From NCBI GenBank assembly GCA_002796995.1, contig PEKW01000015.1, positions 186,001 to 250,000 of the forward strand: a stretch of 64,000 nucleotides of DNA, read 5' to 3'. Made by a program: the position numbers and the translations under genes. Below are positions 43,491-54,179 of this stretch, piece by piece (the stretch's first letter is position 1; the number at the start of each line of letters is the position of its first letter). This DNA is from Rhizobium sp. (GTDB taxonomy: Bacteria > Pseudomonadota > Alphaproteobacteria > Rhizobiales > Rhizobiaceae). A model generated the notes under the pieces. That model saw nothing but the letters and a program-made list of their open reading frames with translations, ran no database searches and was not told the DNA's origin.

Positions 43491-43910
43491 TCATTCGGCG
43501 AGCAGCATGTGGAGAACCGGGACCGAGCCAAGCGTATTGCTGACCGTGCAGATTTCCTCGGCCTCGTGGGCGATCGCCGCTTTGGTGGCCGCGTCAATGT
43601 CGCCGTCGATCGCCAGCACGACCGTGAAGCGGGCGATACGGGACGGTTCCTCGGCCGCCTTCTCTCCGCTCACGTCCGCACGGATGTCCCGGATCTGTCC
43701 AAGCACGCCTCGGCGGCTTGCGGCGATGCGGGCGCTCATCGTCATGCAGGCCGCAAGCGAGGCATAGAGCAGGTCGAGCGGGTTGAAGCCCGCCTGGGAG
43801 GCCCCCGTCACGAGATCCAGCGTACCGCCGGTTGGGGTGACGATATGGGGAAAGCCGGTGCGGCCGAGTTGGGCCGTGGCACCGGTCGCCCGCGTCTTCG
43901 GTTCGTGCAT
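43491..43910 (-). CDS. OsmC family protein
   Basis: GFNPLDLLYASLAACMTMSARI; start ATG 43910 (alternative 44003). Confidence 0.83.
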   Translation of the reverse strand: MHEPKTRATGATAQLGRTGFPHIVTPTGGTLDLVTGASQAGFNPLDLLYASLAACMTMSARIAASRRGVLGQIRDIRADVSGEKAAEEPSRIARFTVVLAIDGDIDAATKAAIAHEAEEICTVSNTLGSVPVLHMLLAE

Positions 43911-44007
43911 CGGTTCGCCTTTCGCGTCTGCAGGGGCTAATGCATAGCGGGCAAAGTCGACGTGAGGCAAGGCGCGCCAGGTCCTCGACAGCCGATCGTG
44001 CATGGCG

Positions 44008-44415
44008 TCAGAGCGCGCTGCCGATGCGGGCCGTGCCGGTTTGACCATTGTTGCGCGTCCACTTCAGCTTGCTGTCACTGATGCGCTCGAGTTCGAAGCA
44101 CATCGGTTCGCCCTTGTACCAGCTGGTGAACTTCTGGCAGAGACGGTCGCCATCGATCCACCAGCGGCCGGTGTCGGTGGGTTTTGCCAGCCGGCCAAGG
44201 CCGAGCGCCTCGCCCGAGCCGTCCACCTGTCCGTTGGGGCGATAGTTGAGCGGGAATTCGCCGCCGAGCGGCACGGCGAGATAGATCCGCCGGCCAATGA
44301 TCGACTGCTGAATCTCGGCGGCGCTGTAGCGATTCTGGTTGGCGTCGGCGGTGCTTGTCGAAAGAAGCGCAGAGGCAAGCGCCGCAAACACCGTGATCGT
44401 CTTTGCTGTCGTCAT
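44008..44415 (-). CDS. Uncharacterised exported protein
   Basis: Signal peptide; WWIDGDRLCQKFTSWYKGEPMCFELER; DUF995-like in style, not certain. Confidence 0.6.
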   Translation of the reverse strand: MTTAKTITVFAALASALLSTSTADANQNRYSAAEIQQSIIGRRIYLAVPLGGEFPLNYRPNGQVDGSGEALGLGRLAKPTDTGRWWIDGDRLCQKFTSWYKGEPMCFELERISDSKLKWTRNNGQTGTARIGSAL

Positions 44416-44493
44416 CTGTCGGGTCTCCCTGCCGGTTTCCAAGCATGTTGCCTTAAGGGATACGCAGGGTATGCGGCAGTGGATCAGCCGACC

Positions 44494-46584
44494 TCAGGGC
44501 GAGCGTATGAAAATGCCGACGCTTGCGGCGCGACCGGCGGCGTCGATCACCGTCAGTGTCGAATAGCCGGAGCCCTCCGGCGTCCAGTCGCTGGTGCGCC
44601 GCCTCGTCGGTTCGGCGAGCGGCTTGCCATTGGCGAGCCAGCGGAACGGTGCGCGCCCGGCCTGCAGCTTGAGGATCAGCGGCAGGGCCGTGCCGTCCGG
44701 CGCGGTGCCGAGTTCCACATGCGCGCCTTCCGGCGGATAGACGATCTGGGGCGGCTTTTCCCGCGCAGAGGCGGAGATGAGGCCGTTCGCCTGCATGGAG
44801 AACCGCCGCTGGCTGACGGGCAGTTCGGCCTGGGCGATGCGCGCGGCGCCGCGCGGTGCCGCGGGATGCGGCGTGCCGGCAATTCCTGACTTGGCGAAGG
44901 CCTCGAACAGCACGGGCGCGGCGGTGGCATAGCCTGAGATACCGGGAATGGCGGCGTTGTCGGGTCGGCCAATCCACACGCCGATCACATAGCGCCCGTC
45001 ATAGCCGACGGACCAGGCGTCGCGGTAGCCGTAGCTGGTGCCGGTCTTGTAGGCGATGCCGCTTTTCGGGCTGCCGAGCGGCGGCAGAACGGCGGAGAGC
45101 ACGTCGGCGACATTCCAGGCAGCGACGGGTTCGAACAGCGGCGGGCTGTCGATCGCTCCGGGCAGATCGCGGATGCCGTCGCCGAGCCTGACCGGCTTCT
45201 CGCGGTTCGCAAGCCCCGCATAGAGCTGCACCAGATCCTTCAGCGACAGGCCGACCCCGCCGAGCGCGATCGCAAGGCCCGGCGCTTCGGCCGTCGGCAG
45301 GCGCGGCGTGACCTCGGCGCGGCGCAGGCGCGCCATCAGCTTGGTCGGACCGAGCGCATCGAGAAGACGAACCGCCGGAACGTTGAGCGACAATTGCAGA
45401 GCCTGACGGACCGAGACGTCACCCTGGTAGGTCATGTCGAAATTTTTCGGTCGATAGCCGAAGAAGTCGGCGGGGCGGTCCTCGACGATGGTCTCCTGGG
45501 CGACGATACCCTCTTCGAAGGCGAGGCCGTAGATGAAGGGTTTCAGCGTCGAGCCCGGCGAGCGGCTCTGGCGCGTCATGTCGATCCAGCCGGAACGTGA
45601 CGCGTCGAAATAGTCGGCGGCGCCGACTTCGGCGAGGATTTCGCCGGTCTCCGCATCGGCCATCATCAGGGCGAGCGAAACCTTGGGGTCGAGCTTGGCC
45701 GAGGCATGCAGCGCGACGGTTTCCAGCCTCTGCTGAATGTCTGCGTTCAACGTCGTTTCGTGGCGCTCGGCCGTCGGATCCTTCTTGCGCGCGGCTTCTG
45801 CCAGGTGCGCGGCCAGTGCCGGCAGCTGCGCGCGCCGGGTCGGAACGGCACTTGCCTCGGCGCGGGCAATCTCGCTCGCGTCGAGGACGCCGGCCGTCTG
45901 CATGCGCTCGAGAACCCGGTGGCGGGCAGCCTCGGCCGTCGCCGGATGACGATCGGGCCGGCGACGTTCCGGCAGCTGCGGCAAGGCGACGAGCAGGGCG
46001 GCCTCCGCCACCGAAAGCCGGCGCGGCTCCTTGCCGAAATAGGCAAGGCTTGCGGCCCGCACGCCTTCGAGATTGCCGCCATAGGGGGCAAGCGTCAGAT
46101 AGAGATCGAGGATTTCCGCCTTGTCGAGGCGGCGCTCGATCTGGATCGCCCGGGCGATCTGGATCAGCTTGGCGGTGATCGACCGTTCGCGCCGTGGCTC
46201 AATCAGGCGTGCCACCTGCATACTGATGGTCGAGCCGCCGGAGATGATGCGGCCATTGGCCAGTAGCTGGAGCGCAGCCCGGCCAAGTGCCACGGGATCG
46301 ACCCCGGCATGGTCCTCGAATCGTCGATCCTCATAGGCAATGAGCATCTTGAGGAATTGCGGATCGACATCCGCGGCCCGCGTTCGCAGGCGCCAAAGCC
46401 CGTCCCGCGTGGCGAAGGCGCGCAACAGCCGGCCGTCGCGATCCACCACTTCCGCAGAGACGCTTGCGGCGCCTTCCAGCGGCGGAGGGAACGCCCGGTC
46501 CGCCCAGAGAAGGCCGACGACCAGCATGCCCGCCGCCAGGGAGGCGGCGAGGGTGCCGATGCCGATGGTACGAACCAGCCTCAT
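44494..46584 (-). CDS. pbpC: Penicillin-binding protein 1C
   Basis: Transglycosylase (AYEDRRFEDHAGVDPVALGRA, SGGSTISMQVARL), transpeptidase (SPGSTLKPFIYGLAF, YKTGTSYGYRDAW), C-terminal PBP1C domain. Confidence 0.95.
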   Translation of the reverse strand: MRLVRTIGIGTLAASLAAGMLVVGLLWADRAFPPPLEGAASVSAEVVDRDGRLLRAFATRDGLWRLRTRAADVDPQFLKMLIAYEDRRFEDHAGVDPVALGRAALQLLANGRIISGGSTISMQVARLIEPRRERSITAKLIQIARAIQIERRLDKAEILDLYLTLAPYGGNLEGVRAASLAYFGKEPRRLSVAEAALLVALPQLPERRRPDRHPATAEAARHRVLERMQTAGVLDASEIARAEASAVPTRRAQLPALAAHLAEAARKKDPTAERHETTLNADIQQRLETVALHASAKLDPKVSLALMMADAETGEILAEVGAADYFDASRSGWIDMTRQSRSPGSTLKPFIYGLAFEEGIVAQETIVEDRPADFFGYRPKNFDMTYQGDVSVRQALQLSLNVPAVRLLDALGPTKLMARLRRAEVTPRLPTAEAPGLAIALGGVGLSLKDLVQLYAGLANREKPVRLGDGIRDLPGAIDSPPLFEPVAAWNVADVLSAVLPPLGSPKSGIAYKTGTSYGYRDAWSVGYDGRYVIGVWIGRPDNAAIPGISGYATAAPVLFEAFAKSGIAGTPHPAAPRGAARIAQAELPVSQRRFSMQANGLISASAREKPPQIVYPPEGAHVELGTAPDGTALPLILKLQAGRAPFRWLANGKPLAEPTRRRTSDWTPEGSGYSTLTVIDAAGRAASVGIFIRSP

Positions 46585-49500
46585 TATTCCGCCGCCAGGA
46601 CCTCCATGCGTCCCGTCGCCGTGCGGGCGAAGAACTCCGGGCGATACATGTCCTCGACATGGGCGGCGGGATGGTCATAGACGCCCGGCGTGACCGCGCG
46701 GACGACATAGGCCAGCGTGATCGCGTCGTTTTCACCGGCACCGCGGGTGATCGCTGCGACGAAGCGGTCGTTGCGGAATTCCAGATGGGCGGTTTCCGTC
46801 TCGCCGACCCAGTCGAAATTGGCCAGCTTGGCGCTGTCGACGAGGCTCGGATTGTCGATCTCGAAGCCTGCCGGCAGAAGGTCGGTGATCAGCAGTTCGG
46901 CCGGCCATTCGTCGTTTTCGGTGACTTCGAGCACGACGACGTAGCGCTCGTTCTGGCTGGCTTCGCTGACATTGGCTTCCTCGCCGTCCAGCGTGTAGTA
47001 GCTGCGGGCGATGGTGAAGCCTTCTTCGGTTGCCGGCAAAGGCACGCTCGGTGCGGCGACCGTGGTGACCGAGGCCGTCAGCGGATCGCTGCTCTTGTTG
47101 GTCAGCGTGACCGGATGTTGGAGCAGCGCGTCGCCGGTAATGCTGGCGCGGTAACCGCCGCTATGATCGGCGCCGTTGACCTCCACGTTGATCCCCTCGT
47201 CGCCCTGGTCCAGCGCGCGGGCGGCGAGCAGCGCCCAAGTCTGTTCCTGGGTGCTGAGATAACGCTTCTCGCGCAGTTCCGCACTCACCACCTTGGCCAG
47301 CATGGGCACGATCGGCGGCACGGGCCGGCTCTCGGCGGCGAGCGCCAGGACGGCGGCGGCGTCGCGCAAGGACGAGCCGTAGTCCGAGCGGTTCAGGCTG
47401 ACCTTGTGGATGCGGGCTTCTTCCGACATGCCGGCGGCATCGAGGAAGACGGCGCGCGAGCGTTCGGCATCGCCGTAAAGGGCGAGGGCGGCCGCCAGAT
47501 GCGCCTTGGACAGCGGTGTCGGGAAGTCGCCGAGCATCGTGTCGGCGTAGTAGCGCAGGTCGCTGATCGCGGCCTTGCGGTTACGGGCGAGCACGTAGAG
47601 CGAATAGGCGATCTCGTTGCCGCGATCCTTGATGTTGGTGTCGTAGCCGATGCGGTTCTGCAGGTTTTGCAGCGCCTGCACCATGGCTTCGTCCGGCACG
47701 TCGAACTTCTGTTCGCGCGCCCGGGTCAGGAAATCGCTGACATAGGCGTCGAGCCAGAGGTCCTCGTAGCCAGGCGCCCAGAGGCCGAAACTGCCGCTCG
47801 ACGACTGGTAGGACAGCACGCGGTAGACCGCGTCCTGGACACGTTTCTTGATCTCGGCGTCGGCGGGCAGGCCGGAGCCGGACTGCAGCTCGTCGAAATA
47901 GACGAGCGGAAGCGCGCGGCTGGTGGTCTGCTCGGCGCAGCCATAGGGGTAGCGGTCGAGGCTCATCATCAGCGCCGGGATGTCGAAGCCCTCGGCGCGC
48001 GAGACGTTCAGGCTGACCGAGGCATCCTGCAACAGGCTGTCGGCCAGAAGGTCGCCGTCGACGGTGAGGCTGCGGCCGGCGGCAAGGTTGATGATCCGAC
48101 GTTCGGTGACCGGCAGCGAGGACGGCCTGACCGGGACGATCAGCTGCTGGTCGAGCGAAATCCCATCGCCACCGGAAAGGGCGATGTCGATGGTGCCCTG
48201 GCCCGGCTGCATGCCGGTCAGCGGCAGGGTCACCGTCGTCTTGCCGCCGGCTTCGAGGCTGATCGTCTGCGTAGCATCGTCTGCGTCGACAGAGACCGGA
48301 TCACTCGGCGTGACCGCCAGCGTGTAATCGCCGGCCGGAGCATCGGTGGCGACGATGTCGAGCCTGAGTGCGCTGACATCGCCGGGGGCGAGGAAGCGCG
48401 GCAGGCTTGCCGTGACCACGATCGGATCGCGGATGATCACATCGGTCTGGGCATGGCCGAGGCCGGTCTTCGACCAGGCGACCGCCATGATGCGGGCCGT
48501 GCCGTTGAACTGCGGAATGTCGAAACTGACGGTCGCCTTGCCTTCTGCATCCAGCTTCACCGGACCGGAGAAGAAGGCGACGAGCTTTTCCTTCGGCGGG
48601 TTGCCCTGAAGCGGCATTTCGGCGCCGTCACCGCCGGTGCGCAGTTTGCCGGTCGCACCGAGCGAGCCGTCGATCAGGCGGCCATAGAGGTCGCGCATCT
48701 CGATGCCCAGGCGGCGCTGACCGAAATACCAGGTCTCCGGATCGGGCGCTTCGTAACGCGTCAGGTTGAGGATGCCGACGTCGACGGCGGCGACCATGAC
48801 ATAGGCCTCCTCGCCGATGCCGGCACCGGCCACCTCGATCGGGATCTGCAGGGCCTGGCGCGGCAGCGTCTTTTCCGGGGGCGAAAGCTTGATCGCCAGC
48901 TTGTCGGCGCCGGGATCCACCGTCAGCCAGGTGACGCCGATCGCGCGCATCGGCATGCGGCTTTCCTGGGCCTCGCCGGGGCGGAACAAGGTGGCGGTGA
49001 CATAGGCGCCGGGGCCGAAATCGGCTGTGATCGGGATCTCGACTTCGCCGCCGCCAACGGGGATGCTGGCGGTCTGGGCAGTCACCAGCGTGTCGGTGCC
49101 GACGGTCAGCAACAGTTCGCCGGAAAAGCGGGGGGACACCTTCAGCTTGGCGGTATCGCCAACCTTGTAGTTCTCCTTGTCGAGGCTGATTTCCAGCGCG
49201 TCGGGCGTTTCGGTCGAGCTTGCCTCGACGAACCAGCCGGCGTCGAATTCGACGCTGGTCGCAGCACCGTCGCTGCTCGCCTGTTCGATTTCGAGACGAT
49301 AGCGGCCCCAGGTGACGGGCACGGCGATTTCCGCGCCGTCGCCTTCTATGTCCACGGTGCCGTCGGCCACCTGCTTGGTGGTGATGATGGGTTCATAGCG
49401 CCAGGACGAGCCCTCGCGATACCACTGGTAGTTCCGCTCCAGGCTGACGAGTTTCCACTTGGCACCAGCCAGCGCCTGCTTTTCCCCGTCGGGGCCGACG

Positions 49501-52040
49501 GCGATGACATGGAAGCGGCCTGTGGAGTTCTCGGCGAGGTCGCCAGTGAATTCCGGCTTCACGCCGATCATAGCCCCTTCGGGACGGACCGGCAGGGTCA
49601 GCTTGCGCTCTACCGCCCGGCCGCCGCCTTCGACCATGCGCAGCACGATCTCGGCTTCCAGCATCTGCGTGGTCGATGGCAGTTCACTGATGTCCACGTC
49701 GAAGCTTGTCTTGCCGTCCTCGTCGAGCGGTTCGAGTGCTTCAAGCGGGATGCGGGTATCTTCGCTCTGCTCCTCGTCGGCAAGGCCGAAGACATAGCGC
49801 TCGAAGGCCGGGCTCGTGCGGGTCGGGCGGATGTTCACCTCGCCCTCGAGCATCAGGCCGGCCGCCGGAGCGCCATAGAGATAGCGGCCGTCGACGGAAA
49901 CCGGAACGGGGACGCCCGGCTCGACGCTCTTGGTGTCGCTGGTGATGTCGAATTCCAGCCGGTCCGGCACGAAATCGTCGACCAGGAAGCCCTTCTGGGC
50001 GATCGGTTCCTTCTTCGGATCGGTGTGGATGTTGATCGTCCAGGTGCCACGCATGGCGTCGGCCAGCAGCGGAAGGTCGGCGGAGTAACCGCCGAGCGTA
50101 TCGCTGGTTACCACCATGCGGCGGAACTCGACCCCGTCGGGACGGTTGAAGATGAAGGTCAGCGGCAGCTTTTCGATCGCGTCGGCCTCGGTATCGCGCG
50201 ACAGGGCTGCGGCATGCACCGTCTCTCCGGGGCGATAAATGCCGCGTTCGGTCCAGGCGAGCACGTCGATGGCGCCGGGGGCAGGGCGTCCGGTGACGCC
50301 GCGGTCGGAGAGATCGAAGCCGGCGCGGGTCATGTCGAGGAAGACATTGTCGTCCTCGCCCTTGCGGGCGACGATGACGGCGGGAGCAAGGGCTGCCCCG
50401 GCGCGCATCAGGCCAGCGTCGAAGCGGGCGCGGCCGTCTGAATCGGTGCGGGCCGTGGCAAGGATCTCGTTGTTCTTGGCGATCAGCTGAAGATCGACAT
50501 CGGCCAGCGGCGCCGCGCTTGCCAGCGAACGGGCAAAGACATGCAGGCCGTCCGTGCCGGCGAAGGTCGACAGCCCGATGTCGGAGACGACGAACCATTG
50601 AGTGGCCCGGGTGTCCCAGTCCTCGCTGGTGGCATTCGCGACGGCTGCGGTCATCACATAGATACCGGGGCGGCGCTTGGGCAGTGCCTCGTCGACCGGG
50701 AAGCTGGTGATCACGTCCTTGTTGAGCTCGCTGGCAATGTCGATCGTGCCCTGCCAGATCAACTCGCCGCTTTCGCTTTCGATGCGGTCGGCACCATAGC
50801 CGTCGAGCTGGGTGAGGAACTGCGAGGCGGCCAGCAGCGGGGCGACGTTGCGGTCGCCGATCCGGTAGAGCTCCAGCTTGGCGCTCTCGGTGTTGACGGA
50901 GACGATCGGAATGCCGCGCCGGGCGGTCGACGGCAGGACGAAATTGTCGCCGGTGAAACGCACGGCGGCCGAACGGTCCTTCACATAAATGTCGAGATCG
51001 ACCTGGGCTTCGAGGTTTTCCTCGACAGAGGAGGGCAGGCCGGCACGGAGCGCCAGCTTGTAACGCTGGCCGTGGGTCAGGCCTTCGACGCAGATCTGGT
51101 TGTCCTTGGCGTCGACCGCCTTGGGTGCCGAACCGTCGAGGGTGACGAAGGGGGTATAGTCGACGCCGCGCTTGACCAGCGGATCGGAAAATTCGACGCA
51201 GGCGCGTGGCGTCAGGCTGTCGGCATCGACCGTGTTGCTGACGACGCGGAAACCCTTGCGGGCGCGCAGGTCGTTATAGGCCGCCTGGACGGTCTTCGCC
51301 GTCACCAGTTCGAGGCTGGCCTTGTAGGCGTTGAGCGCGCCGCGATAGTTTTCCGAATTCTCCAGCCCCTTGGCGAGCACGGCGAGAGCATCGGCGCGGG
51401 CCTGGGTGGAGCGGGTGAGCAGAAAACCGTTGAGCGCGGCAAGCACGCCCTGGCCGGTCATTTCGCTGTTGCCCGTAACGGAATTGGCGGTGCGCGCCAC
51501 CTCGATCCACATGGCCGGATCTTCCGGCGTGAGGGCGAGCGCGCCCTTGAAGGCGTGAAGGGCCCCTTCGTAATTGTTCGTGTAAAGCGCCTGCCGTCCC
51601 TGCTCCAAAAGGGCGTTGTGACCGAGACCCTGCTGGTCTTCGCCAAGCGCGAGATCGGCGCGCTGCTGGCGGGCATCTTCCATCAACTGATCGGAGACGA
51701 AATCCGGGCGCTGGGGCGCGCCGATATCGGGTTCCGCGCCCTGCTCGACGATGCGACCGGCGACGGCACCGGCAAACGTATTCAGCTGGTTGAAGTCGGA
51801 TTTCAGGAAGCACCATTTCACCTTGGGATTATAGGTGAAGGCCCGGCATTCCTGGTCGGCGATGCAGCTCGACTGGCACTGGGCAAGCGAAACATTCTGT
51901 TCGGTCCGCAGATCGAACCCAAAATAGTCGCCGTCGCGGGTGGTGACGACGCTGCGTCCGCCGGCGGAAAGCGCGGGTGGCGCAAGCGCCAGAAGGCCAA
52001 ACAAGAGTGCGGTGAAACCGTTGGACCTGCGCCTGGACAT
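46584..52040 (-). CDS. Alpha-2-macroglobulin family protein with N-terminal PAN/Apple-like domain
   Basis: Thioester motif GCAEQ (complement of 47928-47942); PAN-like CQSSCIADQECRAFTYNPKVKWCFLK; adjacent to pbpC. Confidence 0.93.
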   Translation of the reverse strand: MSRRRSNGFTALLFGLLALAPPALSAGGRSVVTTRDGDYFGFDLRTEQNVSLAQCQSSCIADQECRAFTYNPKVKWCFLKSDFNQLNTFAGAVAGRIVEQGAEPDIGAPQRPDFVSDQLMEDARQQRADLALGEDQQGLGHNALLEQGRQALYTNNYEGALHAFKGALALTPEDPAMWIEVARTANSVTGNSEMTGQGVLAALNGFLLTRSTQARADALAVLAKGLENSENYRGALNAYKASLELVTAKTVQAAYNDLRARKGFRVVSNTVDADSLTPRACVEFSDPLVKRGVDYTPFVTLDGSAPKAVDAKDNQICVEGLTHGQRYKLALRAGLPSSVEENLEAQVDLDIYVKDRSAAVRFTGDNFVLPSTARRGIPIVSVNTESAKLELYRIGDRNVAPLLAASQFLTQLDGYGADRIESESGELIWQGTIDIASELNKDVITSFPVDEALPKRRPGIYVMTAAVANATSEDWDTRATQWFVVSDIGLSTFAGTDGLHVFARSLASAAPLADVDLQLIAKNNEILATARTDSDGRARFDAGLMRAGAALAPAVIVARKGEDDNVFLDMTRAGFDLSDRGVTGRPAPGAIDVLAWTERGIYRPGETVHAAALSRDTEADAIEKLPLTFIFNRPDGVEFRRMVVTSDTLGGYSADLPLLADAMRGTWTINIHTDPKKEPIAQKGFLVDDFVPDRLEFDITSDTKSVEPGVPVPVSVDGRYLYGAPAAGLMLEGEVNIRPTRTSPAFERYVFGLADEEQSEDTRIPLEALEPLDEDGKTSFDVDISELPSTTQMLEAEIVLRMVEGGGRAVERKLTLPVRPEGAMIGVKPEFTGDLAENSTGRFHVIAVGPDGEKQALAGAKWKLVSLERNYQWYREGSSWRYEPIITTKQVADGTVDIEGDGAEIAVPVTWGRYRLEIEQASSDGAATSVEFDAGWFVEASSTETPDALEISLDKENYKVGDTAKLKVSPRFSGELLLTVGTDTLVTAQTASIPVGGGEVEIPITADFGPGAYVTATLFRPGEAQESRMPMRAIGVTWLTVDPGADKLAIKLSPPEKTLPRQALQIPIEVAGAGIGEEAYVMVAAVDVGILNLTRYEAPDPETWYFGQRRLGIEMRDLYGRLIDGSLGATGKLRTGGDGAEMPLQGNPPKEKLVAFFSGPVKLDAEGKATVSFDIPQFNGTARIMAVAWSKTGLGHAQTDVIIRDPIVVTASLPRFLAPGDVSALRLDIVATDAPAGDYTLAVTPSDPVSVDADDATQTISLEAGGKTTVTLPLTGMQPGQGTIDIALSGGDGISLDQQLIVPVRPSSLPVTERRIINLAAGRSLTVDGDLLADSLLQDASVSLNVSRAEGFDIPALMMSLDRYPYGCAEQTTSRALPLVYFDELQSGSGLPADAEIKKRVQDAVYRVLSYQSSSGSFGLWAPGYEDLWLDAYVSDFLTRAREQKFDVPDEAMVQALQNLQNRIGYDTNIKDRGNEIAYSLYVLARNRKAAISDLRYYADTMLGDFPTPLSKAHLAAALALYGDAERSRAVFLDAAGMSEEARIHKVSLNRSDYGSSLRDAAAVLALAAESRPVPPIVPMLAKVVSAELREKRYLSTQEQTWALLAARALDQGDEGINVEVNGADHSGGYRASITGDALLQHPVTLTNKSSDPLTASVTTVAAPSVPLPATEEGFTIARSYYTLDGEEANVSEASQNERYVVVLEVTENDEWPAELLITDLLPAGFEIDNPSLVDSAKLANFDWVGETETAHLEFRNDRFVAAITRGAGENDAITLAYVVRAVTPGVYDHPAAHVEDMYRPEFFARTATGRMEVLAAE

Positions 52041-52149
52041 GATGTCCCTCCCCACGCTTGAGCATTTTCGCGGAGAGTACTCTTCGTCCATAACAGGCGC
52101 TTGTCAATCGGCGCGGATGTCGCGCTGTGAGCGCCGACACAGGTCTGCG

Positions 52150-53433
52150 TCAGGCCGGATTCTGGATGGTCCGGACGTCGACGTGCAGGGCGCGACCCGC
52201 ACCCCAACCGTTGATCGCGGCGCCCAGGCCGAAGGCGACGAAGACGATGGATGTGGCGGCAAAGCTGCCGGTCCAGTCGCGGATCAGGCCGACCAGAAGC
52301 GGTGCGATTGCGGCCAGCGTGTAGCCGACGAACTGAGCCATGCCGGACAAGTGTGCGGCGACATGCTGGTCGGGCGAGCGCAGCACGACGGCGGTGAGCG
52401 CCACGGCGACCAGCCCGCCCTGGCCGATGCCCTGCAATACGGCAAAGGGCCAGACGGTCCAGAGCGGCGCGAACAGAAGGCCGAGCAGGCCGGTGACGGC
52501 GATTGCGGCGAGGACAACATGCACCACGCGCTGGTCCTTGCCGCGCACGGCGATCTGCGGCGAGACGATGCAGGAGGCGGCCTGGACCATGACCGACAGC
52601 GAAACGATCGCACCGGCGGTGACGCCGTCAATGCCCCGATCGCGAAGGATCGGGACCAGCCAGCCGAAGACGCAATAGGCAAGCGCCGATTGCAGGCCCA
52701 TGAACAGGGTCACCTGCCAGGCCAGTCTGTCGCGCCAGAGGCCTTCGACGCGAAAGCTGGTCTTGGCCGGTTTCGCCCTGCTGCCGAGGGCCTGGGGCAG
52801 CCAGATCAGCCCGACGATGGCGGCGGGGATCGCCCAGATCGCCAAGGCAGCACCCAACGAGCCTCCGAGGGCCGTCTCGATCGGCAGCGTCAGACCGGCA
52901 GCGCCCGCGGCGCCCGCGCAGAGCGCCATGGTGTAGAAGCCGGTCATCAGCGCGGCCTTGTCGGGAAAGTCGCGCTTGACCAATCCGGGCAGCAGGACAT
53001 TGCCGACGGCGATGCAGGCGCCGGCAAGGGCTGTGCCGAAGAACAGCAGGGGCAGGGAGTGGAAGGCGCGCAAGGCGGTGCCGAGGGCCAGAAGCGCGAC
53101 GGCCGCCAGCAGGGTGCGTTCTGCGCCGAGACGCGCGGCCAGGCGGGGTGCAAGGGGCGAGAAGAGCCCCAGGCATGCGACGGGCACGGTGGTGAGCAGG
53201 CTCGCGCCAGCCGCCGACAGTCCGAGTTCGGAGCGGATTTCCGGCAGCAGCGCCGAGGCGCTGGAAAACAGCGGCCGCAAGTTGAAGGCGATCAGCACCA
53301 GGCTGACGCCGAGGAGCAGTCGTGCGAGCGGGCTCATCGTCGCGGCGGCGGGTGCCTCCGGCGGCATGTCCTCGGCGTCGATCAGCAGTTCGTCGCCAAG
53401 GTCCAGCGGACTGGTCTGTCCGGTGATGGTCAC
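52150..53433 (-). CDS. MFS transporter, CynX/NimT-like
   Basis: 12-TM MFS pattern, LVLIAFNLRPLFSSASALLPEI, coupled to GntR gene. Confidence 0.85.
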   Translation of the reverse strand: MTITGQTSPLDLGDELLIDAEDMPPEAPAAATMSPLARLLLGVSLVLIAFNLRPLFSSASALLPEIRSELGLSAAGASLLTTVPVACLGLFSPLAPRLAARLGAERTLLAAVALLALGTALRAFHSLPLLFFGTALAGACIAVGNVLLPGLVKRDFPDKAALMTGFYTMALCAGAAGAAGLTLPIETALGGSLGAALAIWAIPAAIVGLIWLPQALGSRAKPAKTSFRVEGLWRDRLAWQVTLFMGLQSALAYCVFGWLVPILRDRGIDGVTAGAIVSLSVMVQAASCIVSPQIAVRGKDQRVVHVVLAAIAVTGLLGLLFAPLWTVWPFAVLQGIGQGGLVAVALTAVVLRSPDQHVAAHLSGMAQFVGYTLAAIAPLLVGLIRDWTGSFAATSIVFVAFGLGAAINGWGAGRALHVDVRTIQNPA

Positions 53434-54107
53434 GCTTCAAGTCTTTCGTCGAGGAAGGCGAAGACCGGGGCCATAAAACGGCGCACTGCCGCATCGGCCT
53501 TGTCCGGGTCGCCGGTTTCAATGGCATCGACGATCGCCACATGGGCGGCCATGTCGGGTTCGGGCAGATCGCCGGCCGTCGTCGCCTGGATCGTTTCGGC
53601 GATCGATGCGGAGAAGAAATCGAAAAGTTCGACCAGGGCGCAGTTTGCCGACGCGGCGATCACCGCCTTGTGGAAGGCGAGGTCGCGGGCGATGAAACTC
53701 TTCCTATCGCCGGCATCGGAATTTCCGCGCTGGGCGAGCAGGGCGCGCAGCTGCGCAATTGTCGCCGGGCCTGCACGTTTGGCGGCAAGCCGGGCTGCCT
53801 CGACGTCGAGCGCGCAGCGGGCCTCGAAGCGGTCGCGCAGGCTCGCATGGCGGGCGGCGTCCAGCGTGCGGCGGCCGTCTGCTGCGGAGCGGACATAGGT
53901 GCCGGACCCCTGCAGCACTTCGAGCAGGCCCTGAGAGGCCAGCACCCTTACCGCCTCGCGAACGGTTCCGCGACTGACGCCCAGCGTGGCGGACAGGGTC
54001 GCTTCGTTCGGCAGGCGCGAGCCGACGGTAAAACGCCCGGAGATGATCTCGGCGCGAATGGCTTCGGTCGCCGTGTCGGCGAGGCTGGTCTTCTGAACGG
54101 GTTTCAT
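53430..54107 (-). CDS. GntR/FadR family regulator
   Basis: GntR wHTH (AEIISGRFTVGSRLPNEATLSATLGVSRGTVREAVRVLASQGLLEV). Confidence 0.92.
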   Translation of the reverse strand: MKPVQKTSLADTATEAIRAEIISGRFTVGSRLPNEATLSATLGVSRGTVREAVRVLASQGLLEVLQGSGTYVRSAADGRRTLDAARHASLRDRFEARCALDVEAARLAAKRAGPATIAQLRALLAQRGNSDAGDRKSFIARDLAFHKAVIAASANCALVELFDFFSASIAETIQATTAGDLPEPDMAAHVAIVDAIETGDPDKADAAVRRFMAPVFAFLDERLEA

Positions 54108-54179
54108 ATCGAATAGATTAAATCATCGGATGACTTTGGCAAGTGGAACCTTCGCCGCGGACGGCTTGATCTTCACAGG

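Noticed and set aside
46464-50441. 1325-aa plus-strand ORF
   Set aside because: Lies antisense to the well-supported alpha-2-macroglobulin gene; low-complexity translation with no family signal, a high-GC reading-frame artefact.
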